Of a DNA stretch of 14,569 bases, positions 1 through 6,370 are shown piece after piece. Position 1 is the stretch's first letter; every line of letters starts with the position of its first letter. The stretch is from assembly GCA_900544065.1 (NCBI GenBank), contig UQTR01000056.1, positions 1 through 14,569 of the forward strand, given 5' to 3'. A program made the translations under genes and the position numbers. The notes beneath the pieces were generated by a model that was not told where the DNA came from, did no database searches, and saw only the letters and a list, made by a program, of their open reading frames with translations. Source of the DNA: an uncultured Collinsella sp. Its GTDB lineage: Bacteria > Actinomycetota > Coriobacteriia > Coriobacteriales > Coriobacteriaceae.

Positions 1-17
1 ATGTGTATAAGAGACAG
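1..17 (+). other. Nextera transposon mosaic-end adapter (artefact)
   Basis: These 17 bases are the 3' part of the Tn5/Nextera mosaic end AGATGTGTATAAGAGACAG. They are library-construction sequence, not genome. Read from the GTG at position 3 they translate as (M)YKRQ, a well-known false N-terminus in metagenome protein sets. Real insert DNA starts at 18. The reverse complement of the same 19-mer is found at 14520-14538. Confidence 0.97.
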
Positions 18-206
18 GGAGAAGGGGAGGATAAGCTGACCCTCATCGTCAGCCCCACCGGCTTCAAGCACACCGGCGTCTTCCCGGAGCAGGCCGTCAA
101 CTGGGCCTGGTACCAGCAGAAGATCCGCGCCGCCGGTCGCCCGGTGAAGGTGCTGAACCTGTTCGGCTACACCGGCGGTGCCACGCTGGCCTGCGCCGCG
201 GCCGGG
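18..206 (+). CDS. Class I SAM-dependent rRNA methyltransferase, internal fragment
   Basis: This is an internal piece of about 63 codons, open at both ends. The motif PTGFKHTGVFPEQAVNW followed by VLNLFGYTGGATLACAAAG matches the RlmI/PF10672 family of class I methyltransferases as I know it. The FGYTGG segment is motif I, which binds S-adenosylmethionine. Such enzymes methylate cytosine in 23S rRNA or act on related RNA substrates. The reading frame enters from the adapter and shows no native start. On the right, similarity to the family stops around 206 and the frame ends at 222-224 inside the signal-peptide DNA of a gene on the other strand. The family identification is fairly safe; the fragment is probably joined here artificially and need not be a neighbour of the rest of the window. 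Confidence 0.7.
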
Positions 207-217
207 GCGGCGGGGGC
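190..217. other. Probable chimeric junction
   Basis: A run made almost only of G and C (GCC/GGC repeats) forms the border between a rightward methyltransferase fragment and a leftward signal-peptide fragment. Each gene is interrupted in the middle of its coding sequence by the other. Low-complexity GC-rich sequence of this kind is where PCR or assembly template switching can occur, and the adapter at position 1 points the same way. A real deletion or rearrangement is the alternative. The exact join cannot be placed because both frames are compatible with the repeat. Confidence 0.65.
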
Positions 218-307
218 GGCGTAGGCCGCGGGCCCGCACAGGGCCAGGGCGGCCGCGACCGCCAGCGCGGCGGCGGCACCGGAAATACGTTTCATGGAGC
301 GTCTCAT
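203..307 (-). CDS. N-terminal signal peptide of a secreted protein, truncated
   Basis: The start ATG at 307-305 gives a short basic stretch (MRRSMKR), then a hydrophobic core of Ala, Leu and Val, then CGPAAYA with a likely signal peptidase I cut after AYA at about residue 30. The Cys at residue 24 does not sit in a good lipobox, since Leu occupies the position before it, so this is not an obvious lipoprotein. A strong ribosome binding site, AGGGGG, lies 7 bases upstream of the ATG and supports the start. Only about 35 residues are believable; beyond about position 203 the frame enters the methyltransferase DNA and stops at 167-169. The mature protein is lost, so its function cannot be told. 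Confidence 0.6.
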
Positions 308-314
308 GGAAAAT

Positions 315-357
315 CCCCCTAATCTAGCAACGGTTTCCAAGTCTACTAGATTGGGGG
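315..357 (-). promoter_or_regulatory. Hairpin that would hide the ribosome binding site of the secreted-protein gene
   Basis: On the leader RNA of the leftward gene, CCCCCAATCTAG (357-346) can pair with CTAGATTAGGGGG (327-315). This gives 12 base pairs with one bulged A and an 18-base loop. The 3' arm contains the whole AGGGGG ribosome binding site, 7 bases before the ATG at 307. Folding would therefore block initiation. Direct sequence reading supports the hairpin; a regulatory role (thermosensor, protein- or ligand-controlled switch, or none) is inference. Confidence 0.5.
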
Positions 358-560
358 GACGGGAGCCAAGCTGCAATACCCCCAAGGCACCCGTCTATAG
401 TTCGTGACATTGTCTATAAACAGGCTCACCGCCCGCGAAATTAAATTCGACGTAAATCCTTTAAGCACGCGGCAAGCGGAAGAATCGTATAAGGCGGTTT
501 TCTGCTGGCTGTCAGCCGCGGTATCCTCATGGAAACCTAATTGTCGCCGGAATTAAAGTC

Positions 561-595
561 CCCCGGCGCGGACTCACCTTTTCTCCCCGGCGCGG
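561..595. repeat. Two copies of CCCCGGCGCGG, 24 bases apart
   Basis: Exact 11-base copies lie at 561-571 and 585-595, separated by 13 AT-richer bases. They are GC-rich islands in a non-coding region and are partly self-complementary (CCGGCGCGG). They could be a protein binding site or decayed duplicated DNA. Nothing assigns a function. Confidence 0.5.
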
Positions 596-823
596 GCTCG
601 ATATCTTCTCGGATATCTAATCGTCTTGGACTTTTACCTGCCCAAGCACAGCACAGCGTTTACGCGCCGACACACGGAGCAAGGCACAAAAAGTTTTATC
701 TAGAACGCAGGCTTTTAAAGCAACTCAAGTACAAGACAATCGAACTAAACACTTCCGATAAAACACGCCATGGGCATTAATCACATACACAACAGGCCAA
801 TAATGCCCCCTCGTATGCTGCGA

Positions 824-829
824 TATAAT
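824..829 (+). promoter_or_regulatory. Candidate -10 box for the DUF4869 operon
   Basis: A perfect TATAAT lies 43 bases before the GTG start at 872, a reasonable distance for a short leader. The hexamer 17 bases upstream (801-806, TAATGC) is a poor -35. The surrounding 130 bases are AT-rich compared with the GC-rich genes elsewhere. Confidence 0.4.
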
Positions 830-871
830 CAATTTCACCGAACACCAAACCTGCAACCCGAAGGGACCAAC

Positions 872-1321
872 GTGTTAACAATTCACTATGGTGATATGGA
901 AAACGTTATCTACAATACGTCGGTTTACTTCAATAACGTCTATTCGCCCCAGTGGTTTCAAGATGTCTTTGCTCAAAGGATCATCAAATCCATCGATAAG
1001 GGCACCGTGGTGGGGCCCAACGCAATCGACACTAAGATCCTCGGCATCATCCCTCCTGAGAAGCTCTCGAGCGGCACCAAAACACTGCTGCTTATGTACT
1101 TCATGCCGCAAAACGTATATAACGCCTCTAACTGTGGTGACAATTGTGCTTACTGGATTTTAAGAATCGCTGCTCAAAAGGATCTAACAATCAATCTCTA
1201 TCATTTGCTGGATTTTGGAAACGGCAAATTCACGGCGACCATTGCAAACACGGGCGATGTAGTCCACACGATGTTCGACCTTGTCCCCATAGCTGGAAAA
1301 TGCCTTAGGGAGAATTCCTGA
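872..1321 (+). CDS. DUF4869-family protein, first gene of a two-gene operon
   Basis: The product is 149 residues from a GTG start, preceded at 5 bases by AAGGGA. An in-frame upstream extension to 770 has no ribosome binding site and looks unlike the family. The sequence pattern (HYGDMENVIYNTSVYFNN near the start, ILGIIPPEKLSSGTKTLLLM in the middle, NASNCGDNCAYWILRIA, then DLTINLYHLLDF) matches what I recall of DUF4869, a family of unknown function found in gut Firmicutes and Actinobacteria. No signal peptide, membrane segment or known catalytic motif is visible; the CGDNC segment has two cysteines four residues apart. The TGA stop overlaps the ATG of the next gene by one base (TGATG), so the two are translationally coupled and probably act together. 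Family assignment is from memory; function is unknown. Confidence 0.75.
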   Translation: MLTIHYGDMENVIYNTSVYFNNVYSPQWFQDVFAQRIIKSIDKGTVVGPNAIDTKILGIIPPEKLSSGTKTLLLMYFMPQNVYNASNCGDNCAYWILRIAAQKDLTINLYHLLDFGNGKFTATIANTGDVVHTMFDLVPIAGKCLRENS

Positions 1322-2298
1322 TGCGCGGATCATACGGGGTAGTTATTCAAAACAACCGAGTTCAGTTTAAACTGACCATCAATAGAAACCTGACTATCAT
1401 TCAAGGCAACAGTGCTACAGGCAAAACGACGTTGCTCGATATGGTGGCCGCTCACGAAGAATTAGGAGCACAAAGCGGCGTAACAGTTAGTTGCAAAGTG
1501 CCCTGCAAGACAATAACTGGAAAGTATTGGCGCAGAGATCTCCAGGAGATTTCCAACAGCATCGTTTTTATTGATGAAGGCAACGCTTTTGTTCGAACAG
1601 AAGAATTTGCCCATGAAGCGAAGCATAGCTCGAACTATTTCGTAATCGTTGCCAGAGAGTCGTTACATCAACTGCCCTATAGCGTTGATGAAATTTACGG
1701 TCTAAAGAACACCAACCGGACCACGACGAAGTATCCCGTATATTCTCGTGTCTACACCTCTACATATCGCATTTACGGTGATAGTAAATTTAGAGGTGAG
1801 AGGCCAGAGCTTGTCATCGTTGAAGACTCAAATTCGGGCTACGAGTTCTTCAGTTTGCTATGCAAAAAGAGCGACATTCGGTGTATCAGCGCAGGCGGGA
1901 AATCAAATATCTGCAACTGCATTATGGACGCACCGGAAAACGAGATCCTTGTAATCGCCGACGGTGCCGCCTTTGGACCTGAAATTGCGGAAGCAACTGC
2001 GCTATTGCGCCGAAAGAACATCAAGCTATTCCTGCCGGAATCGTTTGAATGGCTCGTGTTGAATTCGGGATTATTCAACAGCAAACACATTAAGGAGATG
2101 CTGCTTAATCCCGCTGAACACATCGAAAGCTCAAGGTTCTTTAGCTGGGAGAAGTTCTTTACCGCAGAACTCGTCGAATGCTCACGAGACACACGTTTTC
2201 ACTATGACAAGAGCCACTTGAACGAGGAATATTTGAATCCCACCGCCCTTGCGGCTCTTGAGGATACTTTGCCGGATCTTGGCATCACTTCGAACTAG
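1321..2298 (+). CDS. Compact P-loop NTPase with C-terminal TOPRIM-like region
   Basis: The product is 325 residues. The ATG overlaps the DUF4869 stop by one base and has AGGGAG 8 bases upstream. Residues 29-37 (GNSATGKTT) are a Walker A motif and 81-86 (IVFIDE) a Walker B. Only about 50 residues separate them, too few for an ABC/SMC-type domain with its signature helix. The C-terminal half carries a TOPRIM-like order of motifs: VIVED (Glu168), SAGGKSNI (190-197), VIAD (Asp214) followed by GAAFG, and PESFEWLVL (239-247). TOPRIM folds catalyse nucleic-acid cleavage or strand transfer in OLD nucleases, primases and RNase M5. The usual second acidic residue of the DxD motif is Ala216 here, so activity is uncertain. 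I infer an ATP-driven nucleic-acid enzyme working with the DUF4869 protein, perhaps in defence; a plain Rossmann-like domain is the alternative. The stop codon overlaps that of the convergent glycosyltransferase remnant. Confidence 0.7.
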   Translation: MRGSYGVVIQNNRVQFKLTINRNLTIIQGNSATGKTTLLDMVAAHEELGAQSGVTVSCKVPCKTITGKYWRRDLQEISNSIVFIDEGNAFVRTEEFAHEAKHSSNYFVIVARESLHQLPYSVDEIYGLKNTNRTTTKYPVYSRVYTSTYRIYGDSKFRGERPELVIVEDSNSGYEFFSLLCKKSDIRCISAGGKSNICNCIMDAPENEILVIADGAAFGPEIAEATALLRRKNIKLFLPESFEWLVLNSGLFNSKHIKEMLLNPAEHIESSRFFSWEKFFTAELVECSRDTRFHYDKSHLNEEYLNPTALAALEDTLPDLGITSN

Positions 2299-2509
2299 AC
2301 CGAGAAATACTCGCTCTCGGCAGATAGGTTTGGCCCGAGCCAGGGGTCGCCATCAAGGAAGAACTCCGGTCAGCGTTGCATGAACAGTGCTTGCTCGCGC
2401 TTCCATCGGCGCAGCTTTTCCTCGTTGGCCTCTTCCCTACCGCGCGAGGTAAACTCGTAGTGGTACAGCTCGGCATAGGGCGTAAAGATGGTGCGGTAGC
2501 CCGCCTCCC
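2295..2509 (-). pseudogene. Remnant of a glycosyltransferase 3' end (copy of 3888-4098)
   Basis: Read leftward, this encodes the last 71 residues of a protein nearly identical to the C-terminus of the 828-residue glycosyltransferase at 3884-6370: GYRTIFTPYAELYHYEF at the start and ESEYFSV at the end. The two DNA copies align over 211 bases with no gap and about 22 mismatches (~90% identity by hand count). A TGG Trp codon has become TGA at 2374-2372, so the frame is interrupted, although the residues after it are still conserved. Similarity stops abruptly at 2509; the 60 bases from 2510 to 2569 match nothing else in the window. Its TAG stop (2297-2295) overlaps the TAG of the rightward NTPase gene within a CTAG palindrome. 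Confidence 0.9.
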
Positions 2510-2569
2510 CCGATATGGCAATCGACGCTGATAGCAGTCTTAAAGAATATGACGTCGCCCTCACTCGAC

Positions 2570-3673
2570 CTAGAACCGTTCGAGAATCTCCTCGGCGTTC
2601 TCTCGTAGATAGATATCTAGGTCCGGCACGGCAAACTGAACGTAACCCCTCTGTGGTGCCTGAATAACCTCTCTTTGTAGCAATTTGGCCCTAATAGAGC
2701 TGATCTCATTGGTCTTTTTACCCATGCGCTTAGCAATCTCGGATGATTTGGACTGTTGTTTATCCTCGCACATGGCCAAAAGGTATTTGAAATCGTTGAG
2801 CCCCAGTCCCGAAATCGCGGGCTCGTGAACAACATCGTGAAAACGAGCCTCTGCCAGCGCAATGCCTTCAGTGACGTCGCGCTCGCTCACAATGGCACTT
2901 TTGACACGATGCAAGTTGGCGCGCTGCCAAATGGAATAACCGACCAGCTGCACCAGATAGGCATAGCCCTTAGTGGCCTTAGCGGCTCTCGACAGGAGAT
3001 TGTCCTCTATGGTCAAGCCAGTAGCGACAAAGCTATCGCCCATAGAGAGCGCTACCTCCACCTGGTTGATAGGCGCCAGATCTTCGGGGAGGGCACGACG
3101 CAAGAACGTAAGCGCCTTGCCGTTAATAAGATCCATAACACCGGCGGGCAAGCCGGCAAAGGCAAGTGCGATATCTACTTTTTCCCCTATCAAAAGCTGA
3201 ACCGTAGACGCAATGACACGCATATCGTCAATCGGAGCGTCCTGAACTTCATCGATGGCAATAAAAAGACCCTCGGATGACTTCGCCGCCGAACTTAGCA
3301 ACTTTCTAAGGATCGACTCTTTGGGTGCAACATCGACTTTCGCGGAAACAAAGCCGGCGTTTACGCCGACCGAAGCATTGGTCGCAAGGGAAGAATCAGC
3401 AACCTGATCCCGCAAGTCCAGCAATAGGTCAGGGCCAGCAGAGACAATAGCGGTCTTCCATCCAAGCTCTCGAGCACGATCCCTAAGATCGCAGAGCAAA
3501 ACAGTTTTTCCGGAGCCCCTCGGTCCAGCAATGCGCATGAGCCTCGCAGGTGCACCAATTCCCGCATTCAAGCTCTCGGTAAACTCAAGAGCGATATCGT
3601 CACGGCCAATTATGCGCGGAGGCTCAGCGCCGGCAGTGGGACGAAACGGATTATGGAATGCTGTGGCGCTCAC
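2570..3673 (-). CDS. Stand-alone AAA family ATPase with winged-helix-like C-terminus
   Basis: The product is 367 residues from a GTG start with a modest AGAAAGG about 8 bases upstream. N-terminal residues PFRPTAGAEPPRIIGRDD are the typical lead-in of Orc1/Cdc6-like and STAND-like AAA_16 ATPases. Walker A is GPRGSGKT (about 50-57), Walker B is LFIAIDEVQDA (about 136-146), the sensor-1 region is LAFAGLP, and FLRRALPED could supply an arginine finger. The last ~90 residues (FKYLLAMCEDKQQSKSSEIAKRM onward) look like a winged-helix DNA-binding domain. It probably remodels or senses a nucleic-acid or protein partner; no partner gene is adjacent on the same strand. It is bracketed by direct repeats of a glycosyltransferase end (2299-2509 and 3888-4098), so it behaves like cargo of a small insertion. 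ATPase identity is secure; its biological role is unknown. Confidence 0.85.
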   Translation of the reverse strand: MSATAFHNPFRPTAGAEPPRIIGRDDIALEFTESLNAGIGAPARLMRIAGPRGSGKTVLLCDLRDRARELGWKTAIVSAGPDLLLDLRDQVADSSLATNASVGVNAGFVSAKVDVAPKESILRKLLSSAAKSSEGLFIAIDEVQDAPIDDMRVIASTVQLLIGEKVDIALAFAGLPAGVMDLINGKALTFLRRALPEDLAPINQVEVALSMGDSFVATGLTIEDNLLSRAAKATKGYAYLVQLVGYSIWQRANLHRVKSAIVSERDVTEGIALAEARFHDVVHEPAISGLGLNDFKYLLAMCEDKQQSKSSEIAKRMGKKTNEISSIRAKLLQREVIQAPQRGYVQFAVPDLDIYLRENAEEILERF

Positions 3674-3883
3674 TTGTTTGCCTTTCTAGGGAATCGATTA
3701 ACAGCCAATCATCGTTTAAATAATTATCGCAGACTATATCCGATAATATCGAGTTATATAAGCCTGTATAAACTTATCGCGGAAGTATCGAGCTTTCGTA
3801 ATTTGTCTTAATTAGTAGTCCACCATTGCTTTCTTCCAAGCTCATAGCAAAAGAAAGTTCAGGACTTCCTAAAAACCATTGCC
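3674..3883 (-). promoter_or_regulatory. AT-rich leader of the AAA ATPase with operator-like repeats
   Basis: This 210-base gap is strikingly AT-rich beside its GC-rich neighbours. It holds a perfect inverted repeat ATTATCG (3723-3729) / CGATAAT (3741-3747) with an 11-base spacer, and two direct-repeat pairs: TTATCGC at 3724 and 3774, and TATCGAG at 3747 and 3786. Such repeats near a promoter suggest binding of a dimeric regulator, possibly the ATPase through its winged helix. I cannot place the -35 and -10 with confidence among the many AT-rich hexamers. Confidence 0.45.
3829..3857 (-). terminator. Weak hairpin downstream of the glycosyltransferase operon
   Basis: CTTTCTT (3829-3835) and AAGAAAG (3851-3857) form a perfect 7-base-pair stem with a 15-base loop, 27 bases beyond the last gene of the operon. 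The stem is AT-rich and no clear T-run follows, so termination would be inefficient. Read-through would run into the AAA ATPase, which lies on the same strand. Confidence 0.25.
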
Positions 3884-6370
3884 TTAGACCGAGAAATACT
3901 CACTCTCATCGGATAAGTTCGGCCCCAACCACGGATCGCCGTTGAGGAAGAATTCTGGCCAGCGCTGCATGAACAGTGCCTGCTCGCGCTTCCAGCGGCG
4001 CAGCTTTTCCTCGTTGGCCTCTTCCCTACCGCGCGAGGTGAACTCGTAGTGGTACAGCTCGGCATAGGGCGTAAAGATAGTACGGTAGCCCGCCTCCCAC
4101 ACGCGTAGGCAAAAGTCCGCATCGTTGAAGCCGACGGCGAATTCCTCGTTGTAGCCGCCAACCTGCTCAAACACGTCGCGACGAACCATCTGGCAGGCGC
4201 CCGTTACGGCGCTAAAGTTGCCCGGGCGCACAGCGCGGGCAAGATAGCCCTCGCGCTTTGCCGAGAAGTCCTGGTTGGCATGGGCAAGCGCACCGCGCAC
4301 GCCAACCAAAATGCCGGCATGCTGTACCAAATGATCGGCAAAATAGAGCTTGGCCCCCACCACGCCCGCATCGGGACGCTGCAGATAGCCCATCATCTCT
4401 TCAATAAAGCCGGGGCTTATGACCTCGGTATCGTTGTTCAACAGCAGCAGATAGTCGCCCTTGGCATGCTCAACGCCAAAGTTGATGATCTGGGAGTAAT
4501 TAAACTCGCCCGGCCACCACTCAACGCGCGCTGCACCCTTGCCATCAGACGCAGCGGCTACGCGCGCCGGCAGGGTTTCATAATACGCAAACGTCTCCGG
4601 GTCTTCGCTGTTGTTCTCCACCAAGACGATCTCGTAGTTGGCATACGTGGCCTTCCGTGCGATCGACATCACGCAGGCGTCGAGCGTCTCGACGTGGTCC
4701 TTGGTGGGAATCACAATGCTCACCAACGGCGCAGGCTCTGGCAGCGAATAGCGCATGCGGTAGACAAACGGTGTCTCGGACTCCTCGACCGTTCCATGAA
4801 CACCCAGTGAGTCAAAGTGGCGCTGCAGAGCCAGGCGTCCGGCCTCGATAGCATATGGCTTGCTATCGGCAGAACCGTCGGCGGTAGAGCCAGGGTGCAC
4901 GCGCCAGTGATACAGCACGTGCGCAACGTGCTCAAAACGCGCACCTGCCGCAAGGCAGCGGAGCGTCAGGTCGTAATCCTGGGCACCCGCAACATCTTCT
5001 GGCGACATGCCAATGCGATCGATGAGCGCCTTCTCCACCATTAGAAAATGCGTCACGCAGTTATGGCTATAGAGCAGGTCAACGTTGAGCCTGGTCTTAA
5101 AGACCGGCTGGCCCCACTCCCCCGTTTTCTGGAACATGTCCTCGTCGCAGAACAGGACCTGGGGGCGCTCGTCCTTGGCAGTCTTGTTCAGAGCGGCAAC
5201 ATAGTGGAGCAACGCATCCGGCTCCAGGATATCGTCGTGGTCCAAGAATGCGATGTAATCGCCCGTCGCTTGCTGAATACCGGCGTTGGTGTTGACCACG
5301 ATGCCGCCGTTACCGGGCAGCTCGATGCGACGGACGTGCTCGTCGTGAGCGGCTGCCGCAAGATTGGCCACCGCATCCCATTCGGGCAAGGCGTCCATCA
5401 GCAGCAATTCCCAATTGTCATAGCTCTGGGCAAGCACCGAATCCAGCAACTCACGCAGGTAAACCCGATCGGTCTTATAGCACGGCACCACAATGCTCAC
5501 GAGCGGCCTGTAGGCGAAAGCCGCCGCGGCGACACGCTGGCACGCCAGATCGCCCGGCTTTACGCGATGCTGCTCAAACCAACGACGATAGGCGGCATCA
5601 TCCGCACGCGCATCCTTCATGCGGTTCCAGCTGTCGTCGACCATACCGTTGTACAGGCGGCCATCCATGGCACAAAAACCGCTCTGGATCTGGCCTGCAG
5701 GATCAGTTGCAATTGCGACAAAGTCTCGAATGTCCTCGGGCATCTCAACGCTCAGGTACGTTTTATTGACGCGGCATCCGTTCTGCTGTGGCACGTCGAC
5801 CTGCGACTCAAACACATGCACCGTGGCATCGATGGCATTCATACGCGTATCGAGTATCTGAAGCTGGGGTGCGCACTGAGGGTCTCCCGCCCATGTGACC
5901 TCGTAGCGCCACACGGCACCCAAATCGGCCGGCAGATAACGGACGGCATCAATTTCGTAGCTGCCGCAGCGCTCGCCGCGCTGTGCATCGCGGATAAGCG
6001 CACACAACGCAGGCTTTGCCTTGTAGTTAATCTTGGATTCCAGCTTAGCTTTACGGCTATCGAGGCGAATGGATCCAAGCTTTTGGCCACCGGATGCAAA
6101 GTCGACATCGATCGCAGAGCCATCCAAAAACGGCAGCACCAAGACGGCAAGTTCGCGCTCGTAGCCCGCAACCGAGGGGCAAAGTGCCAGCGCACGTCCA
6201 TGATCGACCGGGAGCGCCAGCGATGGCACGCTGGCACCATTGGTCGTCGCGTGGGCAAAAGCCTGGGAACCCTCGCACTCAATAATCTCCGCGACATCCT
6301 TGCCGGCAAAACGAAGCAGCACAAACAGACGGCCCTGGCTACGACAAAGCGCCAAACGCTTGATACTCAT
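3884..6370 (-). CDS. Two-domain GT2 glycosyltransferase, 828 residues
   Basis: The N-terminal ~285 residues have no motif I recognise and are probably a beta-rich accessory domain. The first GT-A domain (about 290-500) starts at PLVSIVVPCYK and has DHDD (377-380) for metal and nucleotide-sugar binding and a late YHWRVHPGST. The second GT-A domain (about 548-780) starts at PLVSIVIPTK, has NNDTEV (645-650) and GFNDADFCLRVWEAGY (747-762), and resembles rhamnan/O-antigen transferases. Such proteins add two sugars in turn to a surface polysaccharide at the inner face of the membrane. The ATG follows the TAG stop of the upstream gene with no gap (TAGATG), so translation is coupled. It is last in a five-gene operon. 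Its final 211 bases are duplicated at 2299-2509, so the 3' end may have been exchanged. The sugars transferred cannot be deduced. Confidence 0.9.
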   Translation of the reverse strand: MSIKRLALCRSQGRLFVLLRFAGKDVAEIIECEGSQAFAHATTNGASVPSLALPVDHGRALALCPSVAGYERELAVLVLPFLDGSAIDVDFASGGQKLGSIRLDSRKAKLESKINYKAKPALCALIRDAQRGERCGSYEIDAVRYLPADLGAVWRYEVTWAGDPQCAPQLQILDTRMNAIDATVHVFESQVDVPQQNGCRVNKTYLSVEMPEDIRDFVAIATDPAGQIQSGFCAMDGRLYNGMVDDSWNRMKDARADDAAYRRWFEQHRVKPGDLACQRVAAAAFAYRPLVSIVVPCYKTDRVYLRELLDSVLAQSYDNWELLLMDALPEWDAVANLAAAAHDEHVRRIELPGNGGIVVNTNAGIQQATGDYIAFLDHDDILEPDALLHYVAALNKTAKDERPQVLFCDEDMFQKTGEWGQPVFKTRLNVDLLYSHNCVTHFLMVEKALIDRIGMSPEDVAGAQDYDLTLRCLAAGARFEHVAHVLYHWRVHPGSTADGSADSKPYAIEAGRLALQRHFDSLGVHGTVEESETPFVYRMRYSLPEPAPLVSIVIPTKDHVETLDACVMSIARKATYANYEIVLVENNSEDPETFAYYETLPARVAAASDGKGAARVEWWPGEFNYSQIINFGVEHAKGDYLLLLNNDTEVISPGFIEEMMGYLQRPDAGVVGAKLYFADHLVQHAGILVGVRGALAHANQDFSAKREGYLARAVRPGNFSAVTGACQMVRRDVFEQVGGYNEEFAVGFNDADFCLRVWEAGYRTIFTPYAELYHYEFTSRGREEANEEKLRRWKREQALFMQRWPEFFLNGDPWLGPNLSDESEYFSV
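3888..4098 (-). repeat. Direct repeat, intact copy within the 3' end of the glycosyltransferase gene
   Basis: This is the functional partner of the remnant at 2299-2509, in the same orientation, 1589 bases away. Mismatches are uneven: about 17 fall in the ~77 bases nearest the stop codon and only about 5 in the remaining 134. Homologous recombination between the copies would excise the AAA ATPase and its leader and leave one glycosyltransferase end. Confidence 0.9.

Larger units (their letters stand above)
358..871. other. Non-coding stretch upstream of the DUF4869 operon
   Basis: I see no convincing gene here. A 79-codon frame from a TTG at 541 has no ribosome binding site and no family-like sequence. 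The stretch holds a 7-base direct repeat GTCTATA (393-399 and 412-418), an 11-base GC-rich direct repeat (561-595), and the sequence GATATC-TTCTCG-GATATC at about 600-617. On the - strand, TATAGA at 399-394 is a possible -10 for the secreted-protein gene, but its -35 is poor. Base composition shifts from GC-rich to AT-rich around 400 and again after 660, fitting a border between unrelated segments. Confidence 0.55.

Noticed and set aside
541..780. A 79-codon frame starting with TTG upstream of the DUF4869 gene
   Set aside because: It has no ribosome binding site and its composition changes halfway. It overlaps the spurious upstream extension of the next frame.
770..871. N-terminal extension of the DUF4869 gene to an ATG at 770
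   Set aside because: It has no ribosome binding site, contains the candidate TATAAT, and is unlike the family. The GTG at 872 has AAGGGA at the right distance.
872..1321. DUF4869/NTPase pair as a classical toxin-antitoxin system
   Set aside because: Overlap and gene order fit, but neither protein shows a toxin fold or a DNA-binding antitoxin motif, and both are longer than usual.
2295..4098. Insertion sequence or integron explaining the duplicated gene end
   Set aside because: I find no transposase, integrase, terminal inverted repeats or short target duplication in or around the segment.
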